A DNA stretch of 64,000 nt from Phallusia mammillata (Eukaryota; Chordata; Ascidiacea; Phlebobranchia; Ascidiidae), in NCBI GenBank assembly GCA_003260075.1, contig QLIY01000644.1, forward strand, positions 1 to 64,000, written 5' to 3'. Positions 1 through 11,600 of this stretch are shown piece after piece. Position numbers and translations under genes: made by a program. The stretch's first letter is position 1, and each line of letters starts with the position of its first letter. The notes beneath the pieces are model-generated. The model did no database searches. It saw only the letters and a list, made by a program, of their open reading frames with translations, and had not been told where the DNA came from.

Positions 1-1382
1 ACTGATGGAAGTGACGAATGTGTGAACTTGGCTGGAGATGTATTTGCAGATGTGAATGAAATGATTGCCAATGCTTTTTACCGAGCAACTTTTTGGATCA
101 CAGCTTTGCTGGCTTTGGGAGGAAATTCTTTTGTATTTTTTGCAACTATACGCAGCCTATATTACGCCAAAAAAGACCAAAACGTTTTTATTAACACCAG
201 CGTCTTTATTCTTAACCTTAACGTATCGGATTTCCTCATGGGTATTTATTTACTGACCGTTGTGGTGCAAGGAGCTCGTTTTTCTGGCTCGTATTGTTTG
301 TTTGATAAGGAATGGAGATCAAGTAGTTTGTGTTCTGGACTTGGAGGACTTGTTGTACTATCGTCGGAGGCTTCGGTTTTTACAATGACAACCATGACCA
401 CATATCGTCTTGTTTCAGCATTTAAACCATTTGCAATTCGAAGTCTTGGAGTTGGTAGAGTTTTACTTGCTGAACTGTTTTGTTGGATTTCTGCTACTTT
501 TCTGGCAACGGCTCCTTTGCTGAAGGTCGCTTCTGGATATTTTGTGACTGATGTTTGGTTTCCAAATTATTTCTTTGGAAAGGATTTTGTATCCAGAGAA
601 AATATGTCTCTTCTGGCAGAAAGAATCACAGGTATCAAGCCTGAAAGCTGGAACGAAGTAACAGAAACAATCCCCCCCCCCCGATTTCTGCTATTTTTCT
701 GGCAACGGCTCCTTTGCTGAAGGTCGCTTCTGGATATTTTGTGACTGATGTTTGGTTTCCAAATTATTTCTTTGGAAAGGATTTTGTATCCAGAGAAAAT
801 ATGTCTCTTCTGGCAGAAAGAATCACAGGTATCAAGCCTGAAAGCTGGAACGAAGTAACAGAAACAATCAAAATGTCATTTCCACGTAATTCTGTCCAGG
901 GAGAATTTGGATATTATGGAGAAACCAGCGTTTGTATGCCCCGTCTGTTTGCCACAAGAGACGAATTTGCTTGGGAATATTCAACGTTTCTAATCACAAT
1001 TAACTGCATCATGTTTATCTATATGGTAATTGCATACGTTCTCATCTACAGACAGAGTAACCGCATGCAAGGAGCCAGAAATATTGATGTCAGCTCTAAG
1101 ATGCAAAGGAGAATTTTCAGATTAATTTTGACCGACTTCTGTTGCTGGATTCCAATATGTGTTATGGGATATTTGAGTATTGGAGGGATCAAGATGCCCC
1201 CAGATGCTTATGTTTTGAGCGCTTGTCTGTTGCTTCCAATCAACAGCGCCCTTAACCCCTTGCTTTACTCCAAAGCGATTGAGAATCAGTTGGTCAAAGC
1301 AAAGCTTTGGCTCATGACAAAATTGTCTATTCTTCGGTCATCTATTTCTCGCTTATCGAATTTTGCTACCAATGATGAATGA
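1..1382 (+). CDS. LDLa-7TM receptor (GRL101-like), 3' part, interrupted by a duplication
   Basis: A rhodopsin-class receptor joined to LDL-receptor class A modules, as in molluscan GRL101 and relaxin-receptor relatives; a plasma-membrane receptor with unknown ligand. The window opens inside the end of an LDLa module (TDGSDEC). TM1 follows (ITALLALGGNSFVFF), then TM2 (LNLNVSDFLMGIYLL), TM3 with TTYRL at the DRY position, TM4, an extracellular loop (GYYGETSVC), TM5, TM6 with the CWxP-like DFCCWIPI, and TM7 with NSALNPLLYS. The stop is at 1380-1382. The whole 7TM part has no intron. A 186-bp block (486-671) is repeated at 683-868 with an 11-C run between, which ends the first frame early. Removing those 197 bases puts both halves in one frame, so the break is probably an assembly fault. 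Upstream exons lie outside the window. Confidence 0.85.
486..868. repeat. Direct duplication around C run 672-682 (receptor exon)
   Basis: Block 486-671 recurs at 683-868 with at least one substitution, separated by 11 Cs. The left copy stops at the run and the right copy continues into the rest of the receptor exon, as expected for two overlapping contig ends that were not merged. Confidence 0.85.
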
Positions 1383-1861
1383 AAATACTAAAGCTTCGAC
1401 ATTATACAAGAAAACTGTTCGTACTAAACATCGATGTGTGCAGTAGATGCAGTATCAAAAACAAACAACGTTTACAATATGTTTTTGCCAAAACTAACTT
1501 TGTTCCCAATACACTTCGAAAGATAATTTTCGTATTTGTTTGTACAAGTGTTGTTCAATCTTCAAATTGTGACAAAGCGTGTAAAATGTTTGGTTGAAAT
1601 AGTAAGAGCGATTTTTGGACTTAAAATGCCTTGCCCTATAGTTAGTTTTGTTACAGTCACGTTTTTCAGATTTTGTATTGTTTTTGTTCATCTGCTGATA
1701 GCTCTCTTCTTGCAGATTGTGAATTGGTTTGTGAATGTCGATTATTACACGGAGTTTGATAAACTGACCGCACCTTTTTTTATGTTAAGACCAGTTATTA
1801 CGAATAGGACTTAGAACAAGGTCAGTCTGACAACAACCAATATAAGTGGTTTTGATTCACA

Positions 1862-1867
1862 AATAAA
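1862..1867 (+). other. Candidate polyadenylation signal AATAAA
   Basis: AATAAA lies about 480 bases after the stop codon of the plus-strand receptor, on its strand. A single hexamer is weak evidence in AT-rich DNA; another AATAAA occurs near 2126. Confidence 0.3.
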
Positions 1868-2353
1868 TTATTAAGTTTAATTCAGAAAGCTTTTGATTGA
1901 ATTTAGACAGTATGCTTTCCATACCATAGAAGCAACAAAAAAGTGAACAGCTTTTAAGACAAAACTAATACGTTTACACCTAAACTTAGTTTACTTCTAC
2001 TAAGCAGTTGAGCGAACGGCATTGCTTTATCCCAGTCAAAGCTGGTGGAATTTTATCTAAAGACAGCAACTTCAACACGCTGAGAAAGTTAAATAATGAG
2101 CTTACACAGACTTGGGGCAGTGTCAAATAAATACTCATCACAATAATATACTGCTATAGGGCTGCTGTCTTTTTCGGGAAGTGCAGTTGTGATTACTATT
2201 ATCTTGACAAAGCTTATTTAAGTGTTTGCACGTTATTGTGATATGTTCAAACTGTTTGAGCAAACAAAAGGCATTTTTCTAAACTTAACATGAGCTCTCA
2301 GATATATGCATAACTTTTAAAATCTATAAAAAAAAGCTAGCAATACTTGTGGG
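1868..2353. other. Intergenic spacer between convergent receptors
   Basis: AT-rich sequence between the plus-strand receptor and the transposon cluster. I see no coding exon, RNA gene or clear repeat here. Confidence 0.5.
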
Positions 2354-2362
2354 TGACCCAAA

Positions 2363-3181
2363 CCTGGGCGCCGGCACGTAGGGGCAAGAGGGGGCACTTG
2401 CAGTAGCGCAAAATTAAAAAAAAATGATGACTGAAAAACGATAATGCTCCCAGAAGGGAAGTTAGAATAGTCAAGCAAATGTCTGAACAAGCGACTTTAA
2501 CGATATCTGCATTGTTTACGCCCGTGGTTCCCAACCTTTCTACGTCACTGGAACCCCCCCCCCAAAAAAATTCCACGGACCGGCAACAAAAGATCGTAGT
2601 GAATGCAACAGCTATTTGTATGCTTTTTGTTCACCAACGTTGTGGTTTCGCAACATAATGCAAGGTTTAGTCATAGCCCATACATTTAGAACGAAAAATT
2701 GCAACCCAACTGCAATCAACTAAAACAACAAAACGCCAATCTATTTACATACAAAGTCAATGTTAGTGGGATGTTTGCTGTTGTTTAGCTGCCAGTATGA
2801 ATCTCATCTTAAATCTCATCTCTAGATGTTTACAAAGAAATGTTGAATGCTAGACGCAGTTTATGATAAAATAATCATAAATGTCACAAAAGCCTACTTT
2901 GAAAAGTATACATAAAGTAAACTAATTTGCAAACCGGCAAAATATTTATGCGGAGCGGCGGTTGGGAACCACTGGTTTGCGCTATAGTGTTGTTTCCACA
3001 GCCTCCGCCGTTTTTATGTATTTTAAACGGACAAATTGGTTCATAGTTGTGTTTCTGTGCGGGGAATTTCATTGTTGACGCAAATCTGCTGCATATATTT
3101 TACGCCGAGTGTACATAATTACTTGATATAGTAATCCCCTCCCCCTCCCCCTCCCCCTGAAAAAATTTCTGCCGGCGCCCA
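2363..3181. mobile_element. Non-autonomous hAT-like element with GGGCGCCGGCA ends
   Basis: The left end carries GGGCGCCGGCA and the right end its reverse complement. Both flanks carry tgacccaaa (2354-2362 and 3182-3190), a target-site duplication of 8-9 bp as in hAT elements. No transposase is seen. The right half has a CCCCCT tandem run near 3135-3158. A second element is nested inside. Confidence 0.65.
2523..2975. mobile_element. Nested hAT-like MITE (GTGGTTCCCAACC ends)
   Basis: Starts with GTGGTTCCCAACC near 2524 and ends with the exact reverse complement at 2960-2972. The flanks tttacgcc and tttgcgct resemble an imperfect 8-bp target duplication. The C run at 2554-2563 appears to be native to this element, as no duplicated flank accompanies it. 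Confidence 0.55.
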
Positions 3182-4470
3182 TGACCCAAAATATCACAGC
3201 TCTTTGAGCGAGTATACTTTACTACACGCAAAACAAATGCACAAGAAACCGTTGGTCCATTTCTGCTTACAAGGTCGTGGTTTTTGGAATAAGAGCTTCA
3301 GCGTTGCTACCAAGGGCGTCCGATGACTGGTTATGACGCAATTGCGCGTGACTTGTATCGATCTCAGTCAGCTGAGTTCGTATCCTTGACAACGCGTGGT
3401 TTTCTTTTTTGTCGCGCAAAAGCATTAGCGAAATAAATCGGTCGCGGACGGTTCCGCTAGACTGCGCACGGGGGTCAATATCTGGAACGTCACAGTTCAC
3501 TACTTCGGGTTTTACAGAAAGACGGCGTTGGTTGGAAATACTATTTGATCGGTCGCTTGTAAACGGAAAAGAATCTTTTCGCCGCNACCCAACTGCAATC
3601 AACTAAAACAACAAAACGCCAATCTATTTACATACAAAGTCAATGTTAGTGGGATGTTTGCTGTTGTTTAGCTGCCAGTATGAATCTCATCTTAAATCTC
3701 ATCTCTAGATGTTTACAAAGAAATGTTGAATGCTAGACGCAGTTTATGATAAAATAATCATAAACGTCACAAAAGACTACTTTGAAAAGTACACATAAAG
3801 TAAACTAATTTGCAAACCGGCAAAATATTTATGCGGACCGGCAGTTGGGAACCACTGGTTTACGCTATAGTGTTGTTTTCATAGCCTCCGCCGTTTTTAT
3901 GTATTTTAGACGGACAAATTGGTTCATAGTTGTGTTTCTGTGCGGGGAATTTTATCGTTAACGCAAATCTGCTGCATATATTTTATGCCGAGTGTACATA
4001 ATTACTTGATATAGTAATCCCCTCCCCCTCCCCCTCCCCCTGAAAAAATTTCTGCCGGCGCCCATGACCCAAAATATCACAACTCTTTGAGCGAGTATAC
4101 TTTACTACACGCAAAACAAATGCACAAGAAACCGTTGGTCCATTTCTGCTTACAAGGTCGTGGTTTTAGGAATAAGAGCTTCAGCGTTGCTCCCAAGGGC
4201 GTCCGATGACTGGTTATGACGCAATTGCACGTGACTTGTATCGATCTCAGTCAGCTGAGTTCGTATCCTTGACAACGCGTGATTTTCTTTTTTGTCGCGC
4301 AAAAGCATTAGCGAAATAAATCGGTCGCGGACGGTTCCGCTAGACTGCGCACGGGGGTCAATATCTGGAACGTCACAGTTCACTACTTCGGGTTTTACAG
4401 AAAGACGGCGTTGGTTGGAAATACTATTTGATCGGTCGCTTGTAAACGGAAAAGAATCTTTTCGCCGCCC
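2703..4470. repeat. Block present twice here and again at 10451-11094
   Basis: Sequence 2703-3585 is repeated from 3588 onward after a single N at 3586, with scattered substitutions. Copy two continues past the N-equivalent point into unique receptor sequence. A third copy, 10451-11094, starts at the same base as copy two and ends at another single N (11095). The abrupt shared edges point to redundant contigs rather than genomic triplication. Confidence 0.75.
3267..3585 (-). pseudogene. Partial redundant copy of the receptor's C-terminal exon
   Basis: Encodes the same C-tail as 4150-4470 (RRKDSFPFTSDRSNSISN through IPKTTTL) with only a few differences, and is cut off at the N at 3586. TM6-TM7 are absent. 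It is most likely the other allele of the last exon of the 4150-21715 gene rather than a second gene. Confidence 0.7.
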
Positions 4471-5547
4471 CATGGATCCAGTCAGAATGTAACGCACCTT
4501 CCGCAAGACGGCACACGAGAGAGACTGTATGACGTCAGAATACAAAAGCGGGTTGAGGGCGCTGTTAATTGGAAGCAGCACAACAGCTGTAAGTGTGTAG
4601 ACAATCGGCGGTAGATTGACGCCTGAAATACCGCAGAACGACAAAATGCACACTGGCATCCAGCAGACGAAGTCGGTAACAATGAGCCTCGTTATACGGC
4701 TGTGCATCTCTTTGACACGATTAGCAGGCTTATGTCGTCCGGGTTGAGGGTTGGGTACATCCGCCGTCGACTGGCTCGGTTTTTGCGAAGCGGGGGGGGG
4801 GGTGGTACAACGTTGGAAGGCAAACTCCGTGTGTTCCGTAGTATCCGATCTTCCTGTCGGTAAGCAAGCCTGGGACAAGGTGCTCGGTTGTTTTCCTAAG
4901 TGTATACCAAGAGCTGACGTTCATGGAGGCTTTGTAGCAAATCTGCCAAGACAATGTACAGCTCTCACACACTTGTTATAGTGTACATTTTGCATGTTAG
5001 GCTATGTTGTAAAATCAAGATAGAGGTAATTACTTCTATAGTTTAAACCAACGCCCCCAAACACTTTTAGTTTAACACCTTACCTTTGGCACACCGGCAT
5101 TACCGTTGCTAAGCAACAGACAAGCCATCTCTACAAATTCGCCAAGTTTCTTCTTCGTTACAGCGAGGCCGGGAAAAAAACGCGCCCCCTGGTGCCGACC
5201 TGTGTTCGAAACGATAGATGACGTCACAAAGGCGTCTTCTAAGGCCCTGAGTGTGGGCAGCAGAGAAAAGCTGATAGCAAAGATCCACGTGACACAAATC
5301 CAGCCAATCACGACCTTGACACGAGCACGTGAGGGGGGGGGGCGCCGAGCGATACAAGATCACAGCGTACGCCGAAGCGATGTATGCGAATGAAACGAAG
5401 TTAAACACCATAATAAACAGTGTAAAGTGTGCGCCAACTGTGGAGTTGATATGGTACAGTGTTGGAAGGCATACCCCGTGCGTGCCGTAGTATCCGATAT
5501 TCCTGTCGGTAAGCAAGCCTGGGACAAGGTGCTCGGTTGTTTTCCTA

Positions 5548-5616
<69 letters not shown>

Positions 5617-8600
5617 CGTAGCAAATCTGTCAAGACAACGTACAGTTCGCATACACTTGTTATATTGTACATTTTACATGCTTGGCTATGTTGTAAAATC
5701 AAGATAGAGGTAATGATTTCTATGGTTTAAACCAGCGCTCCCAAACACTTTTGATTCCTTACCTTTGGTACTCCGGCATTACCGTTGTTTAGCAACAGAC
5801 AAGCCATCTCTACAAATTCGCCAAGTTTCTTCTTCGTTACCGCGAGGCCGGGAAAGAACTGCGCCCCCTGGTGCCGACCTGTGTTCGAAATGATTGATGA
5901 CGTCACAAAGCCGTCTTCCAAGGCCCTGAGCGTGGGCAGCAGAGAAAAGCCGATAGCAAAGACCCACGTGACACAAATCCAGCCAATCACGACCTTGACA
6001 CGAGCACGTGACATGTTCCATGGTTTTACGACTGCATAGAGTCTATAGGTCGTCAGGGTTACCATTATTCCCACCTGCAGTGGAATGGAATCATAAGTCA
6101 ATTAAGAATCAAGAAAAAAGTTGATAGTTACTACTCTTTGCGATCTCCCTAAATTAGCTTTGAATAATTATTATGTAACGTCCGCCAAAGCACTGGTACA
6201 GCTTTGCCTAATCCAGCTGAAGAACCAATGGTTTAATCTAACTGCCATTTTAAATTTCTTTATTGTTTTGTGGCAAACTATGGTTGCAGATTTATAAGAT
6301 AGCCTTTATACAACAATTGTCAACACAACAAACTATCATTTCTGAAAGCAATTTTAGGATGTAGTTCACAGAGTTGATTTGTTTTGTGATGATTCAGTTT
6401 GCCCGAAACAAACCCCAGGATTCGGTTATCTTTAGCGTTTTGATTTTAGCAAACTGCACTTACAGAGGCTTGACATGGGGGGGGGGTAATTAAGAATCAA
6501 GAAAAAAGTTGGTAGTTACTACTCTTTGCGAGCTCCCTAAATTAGCTTTGAATAATTATTATGTAACGTCCACCAAAGCACTGGTACAGCTTCGCCTAAT
6601 CCAGCTGAAGAACCAATGGTTTAATCTAACTGCCATTTTTTTAAATTTATTTAATGTTTTGTTGCAAACTATGGTTGCAGATTTATAAGATAGCCTTTAT
6701 ACAACAATTGTCAACACAATAAACTATCATTTCTGAAAGTAATTTTAGTACGTAGTTCACAGAGATGATTTGTGTGGTGATGTGGTGATTAAGTTTGCCC
6801 AGAACAAATACCAGGCTTTGGTTTTCTTTAGCGTTTTGATTTTAGCAAACTGCACTTACAGAGGCTTGACATGAGGTGAGAACCAAAACGCCAAGACTTT
6901 GACATTGTGAACTGCTTCTCCATGTGACTTGATGAACACAATAAGATCCCGCAAATTCCAACGACTTGATAGCGATTATTATCTGTTATACCACAAACAC
7001 ATTTATATGCTGCTTTCATTGGTTCAGGAAAAGTTGATAAGTTAAAACGATAATAGGTTATAACATAGATATTATGACATTTATGCAATAAACCCAAAGA
7101 GTTTGGTTTTGAAATTCGGCACAACCCCTAAATCAAAAAAGCTAAATCTTCAAGGCAGTAAGACAAAAGTTTAGAACATACCATAGGAATCAACATATGG
7201 CTTTAACTGAAGGATCAGTCTTCACTTATCAAATAAGCAAAATTACTCAAAAAGAGCGGCAGACGATCAGCGCCAGTTCAAACCTTTTATTTTTAAGCCA
7301 GAAATATGAATTTCACCCTTTCAAAAGTCATCGTCAGTTAGGGCAATTTTAGATCTTCACAGTGATAGTAGCTTTCCTAACTAACCTAGCTACCTTTACG
7401 TGCTTCAACACACAAAGTGACATGCTTTCTGTTGCGAAAATGACTGTTTTTGAGGATTTTGAGGCACTCGACTACTTACGAGATAGATTCCGGTTAGAAG
7501 ATCAGCCACGGCCAAGTTCAAGACTAGTATGTCAATGCATTTTGCTAACGAACTTGTTGGTCTGCCTACTTTAGCTCCGGTAAGCGCACCTAAAACGCAA
7601 AAATACGTTTTACTTACAGCTATAGCACTGCAAAGTCAGTTTTAAAAAGAAAAAACCTGATCTGTAGAAATACAAAATCAGTCATCTAAAGCTTATTAGA
7701 AGCGTCGGCATCTTTATTAAAATATAGTCTGCAACAAAGTATTCAACTTGCACATTTTCATCATAAAAAAATAAATTAATAAAAGCACCATTTTAATATT
7801 AAAAAATTGGTATACATTAGTTATTTGCAATTGCAGTTTTGTCGCTAAATTTAAGACATAGGCAAGAGTTGAACTAAACCCAAACGCTACATTGAAACAT
7901 AGTATTAGTGACCCTTCTTATGGGAAATTTAAATTGGCCAAAGGAAAATTTAAGGCAATTTTCTTTTACAAAAGGGAACTAAAACTAATTCAAACCTTTA
8001 TTTCGAGGGCAGCATTTCTGCTTGTCCTTTCCATACTCAGTTCTCGACACCTTTCTGACGCTTGAAACAATTACCGAGGTATTTCCGACAATAGCAACAA
8101 CGGCCATTATCCATAACCAAATTTTCAAACCCGAATTCTTAATCATTTGATCCCTGGATGACAGTGGGTCATCAGCGAATACCTGATCGTCCGGGCATTC
8201 ATCGCTGCCATCAGAACAGTCCCGTTTGCCGTCAAGGACCATTTTTCTAGCAAAGCAAACAAAAAGCTTTTACTTTTTTACCTGGGACAAGTTCTGTAAA
8301 TTTAGCAAACTTATAATGCTCAAGCTGTGCATAAACTGATGTGTAGACATAGTGTGAACATGTGGTTTTGCTTACAATGGATCCAGTGTACAATAACGAT
8401 ATAGTTCGTGCGTTTGTCGAGACATGTGCATCATGTACATTTTTTAATATGTAGCAATTGTCATTTAATGATTTTTTGCATTTGGTGGGTTAACTGCGAC
8501 TAAGTTACAAATGCTAGATTCACTTACAAATGCTGGATTCAAAAACAAAATATTCTAAGATCTATTAATTTGATTGAAACATTTGAATGGAATAAATACT

Positions 8601-11600
8601 TTTTGGCAATTCCATCGTTCAAAACTTACAAATCAACAAATAGTGGAGTTGAGTTGTCGCGACAGTAAAAGTGATTTGAACAACTCAGTTCGTCGCTTCG
8701 GTCCAAACAGTCCACATCACCATCGCACACTTGACTTTGTTTGATGCTTACTTTCCTCCTGGTGTCCTACATCAAACGCATTTAAAAACCCAAAATAATT
8801 TAACTAATGACTAAGTGTATACCAGGAGCAAATCCCTATGTGTGATGTCAAAAAAGCACAGTAAGCAGTTTTTAAGTCTTGTTGCATTTTAAATGTTGTT
8901 TAACACACTAAACTCAAGCAAAAAGCAGGACCTATTTGTTTTCAGCTATAAGTAGTAAGTACAGTACTTTATATTGAAAATTTCAGTCAAAAACTATTAA
9001 AAAACACTTTAACAACACAGTCTATTTACAAACTGTCTTTAACACCCACACACTGCAATACAACAGCAAAACTTGGTCAAACAGTGTCTTTTAAAGCAAA
9101 GTTATGAAATGCTTACAGTTGACGACTTGATGACTTCACATTTAAATCGAATATTTTCACAAAACTTTTCATCAATTCCATCTGTGCAATCATTGACACC
9201 ATCACAAACAAAGGCCGGAATAAGTGGTTTCCGTCCATTGTCACACCTGCAACATTTAGGAGAAGACTTAAAACGTAAAGTAAATGGATCGGTGGCTTCA
9301 CATGTTGCCTTTACATATGCAATATAATCCAAAATTCTCGATTTAACTGAAATATTGTCACTAATTAGTTGAAGTGCATAGTACACACTTACGTCTTATG
9401 CTGAATATTTGTTGTTGTTTTTGTTCTCGACATTTAACAAAAACAGCAGCCCATGGGTACACAAGCCTGGAAGCTGCCCCATAATATAGTATTTTATTGT
9501 TTCATAATCGATTAATTTTTGTTCTAACAATTTTGGTTAAATTGGACAACTTAAAACATAAACATGAAAAACAAGAACTGTTTTACTTACGCCCAAACTC
9601 CGCTTAAATGTTCGCAATACATCGGTCTCGCTTTGACGTGTGCGCACATGACATCATCAGTGACGTTATCACATTCGTCATGCAGCCCCACACACTCGGG
9701 AAGGCCGTCGCACCGGTTCGCTACACTTGCCACTTCCGTGTACCGATGGGAAAGATATTTGAGCGTCTCATTCATTGGACATGGGTAGGGGATTTCCCTG
9801 CTGCGATCGGTAGGGGAAACCCCTACAGTGGTGCGACAAGATGCCTCGTCGCTGCCGTCAGCGCAGTCAGATTTACCGTCACAAATCTGCCAGGTAGAAA
9901 ACAGTTTAATGATAAGCGACATGCTTGATTGTTCAAACGTTTCGGCAAATGCTCATGCCATTAACAAGGATATGAAGCAGAGTTGAGAGAGAGAGTAAGG
10001 CCTGAAACTGGAGCCCAAACCCGGCCCGAATACGAAAATACAAGTCCGAAACCCGGCCCGAACCCGAACCTTTTTTGAGAAGCCCGTTTAGGCCCGAAAG
10101 TTTGATTGACAGGCCCAGACGGGGGGGGGGTAAGGCCTGAAACTGGGGCCCAAACCCGGCCCGAATACGAAAATACAAGTCCGAAACCCGGCCCGAACCC
10201 GAACCTTTTTTGAGAAGCCCGTTTAGGCCCGAAAGTTTGATTGACAGGCCCAGACATTAATGCCCCAGGAAATACCAAGACAACAAACCATAGGCGTAGA
10301 GTTTTAAAAATACCGGGGGTGCGCCGTTTGATCTTCCAAAAACGATGCCTATACCACGTACAGTATCTGTACCCGTATAAGACCAAATTACGGTCCACCT
10401 TTTACGTGTTTTAGCCATGGGCGCCGCCACGTAGGGGCAAGAGGGGGCACACCCAACTGCAATCAACTAAAACAACAAAACGCCAATCTATTTACATACA
10501 AAGTCAATGTTAGTGGGATGTTTGCTGTTGTTTAGCTGCCAGTATGAATCTCATCTTAAATCTCATCTCTAGATGTTTACAAAGAAATGTTGAATGCTAG
10601 ACGCAGTTTATGATAAAATAATCATAAACGTCACAAAAGACTACTTTGAAAAGTACACATAAAGTAAACTAATTTGCAAACCGGCAAAATATTTATGCGG
10701 ACCGGCAGTTGGGAACCACTGGTTTACGCTATAGTGTTGTTTTCATAGCCTCCGCCGTTTTTATGTATTTTAGACGGACAAATTGGTTCATAGTTGTGTT
10801 TCTGTGCGGGGAATTTTATCGTTAACGCAAATCTGCTGCATATATTTTATGCCGAGTGTACATAATTACTTGATATAGTAATCCCCTCCCCCTCCCCCTC
10901 CCCCTGAAAAAATTTCTGCCGGCGCCCATGACCCAAAATATCACAGCTCTTTGAGCGAGTATACTTTACTACACGCAAAACAAATGCACAAGAAACCGTT
11001 GGTCCATTTCTGCTTACAAGGTCGTGGTTTTTGGAATAAGAGCTTCAGCGTTGCTCCCAAGGGCGTCCGATGACTGGTTATGACGCAATTGCGCNGGTGT
11101 GCCGCCGCAAAACAGTAACTTTTGTTTCAAATTTGTTTTTGTGTATTTAAATATTATAGCAAATGATACAGTTCACAACACCAAACTGAAGCTACACTAC
11201 TCACTACACATTCGTGTTTTATTACGTCATAATATACTTTACAATGGCTCAATGCAGGGGTCTCAAAACACGCGGCCTGGTGTTGCCCCAAGAGGGTTTT
11301 TGTGCCGCCCGCGAACTAACTTTTAAATTTTAGGTATTTACCTCAGGTGGAATACCCAGTCAGACCACTGATTTTAAGAAACAATCAATTTTTATTAGTA
11401 ATGGCTAGAAATGAAAATAGTTCCTACTGTTGTAAATCAGCAATTCCAATTGTTGCGTCAAATTTTCCAATTGTTTCGGCATTGTATGCCATTGTTTTCA
11501 TACATAGTAGTTTATTGCACTTTTTACTTTGCTACACCGTATATTTGTTTCTTGTTTATTACATTACAAATGTTTTATGTACATTATATGGCATATTACT

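Noticed and set aside
2554..2563. C run as another contig join
   Set aside because: No duplicated flank; the run is part of the terminal region of the nested hAT-like element.
5427..5621. Plus-strand frame ending in polyglycine
   Set aside because: Opposite-strand reading of the receptor exon and the G run.
5109..5702. Minus-strand 197-codon frame with a long polyproline stretch
   Set aside because: The prolines are the complement of the 69-G run. The rest is the receptor's TM5 region read into a misjoined copy of the previous exon.
9608..9928. Plus-strand frame over LDLa exon 9591-9886
   Set aside because: Shadow of the minus-strand LDLa exon, which has the DGSDE motif and matching splice phases.
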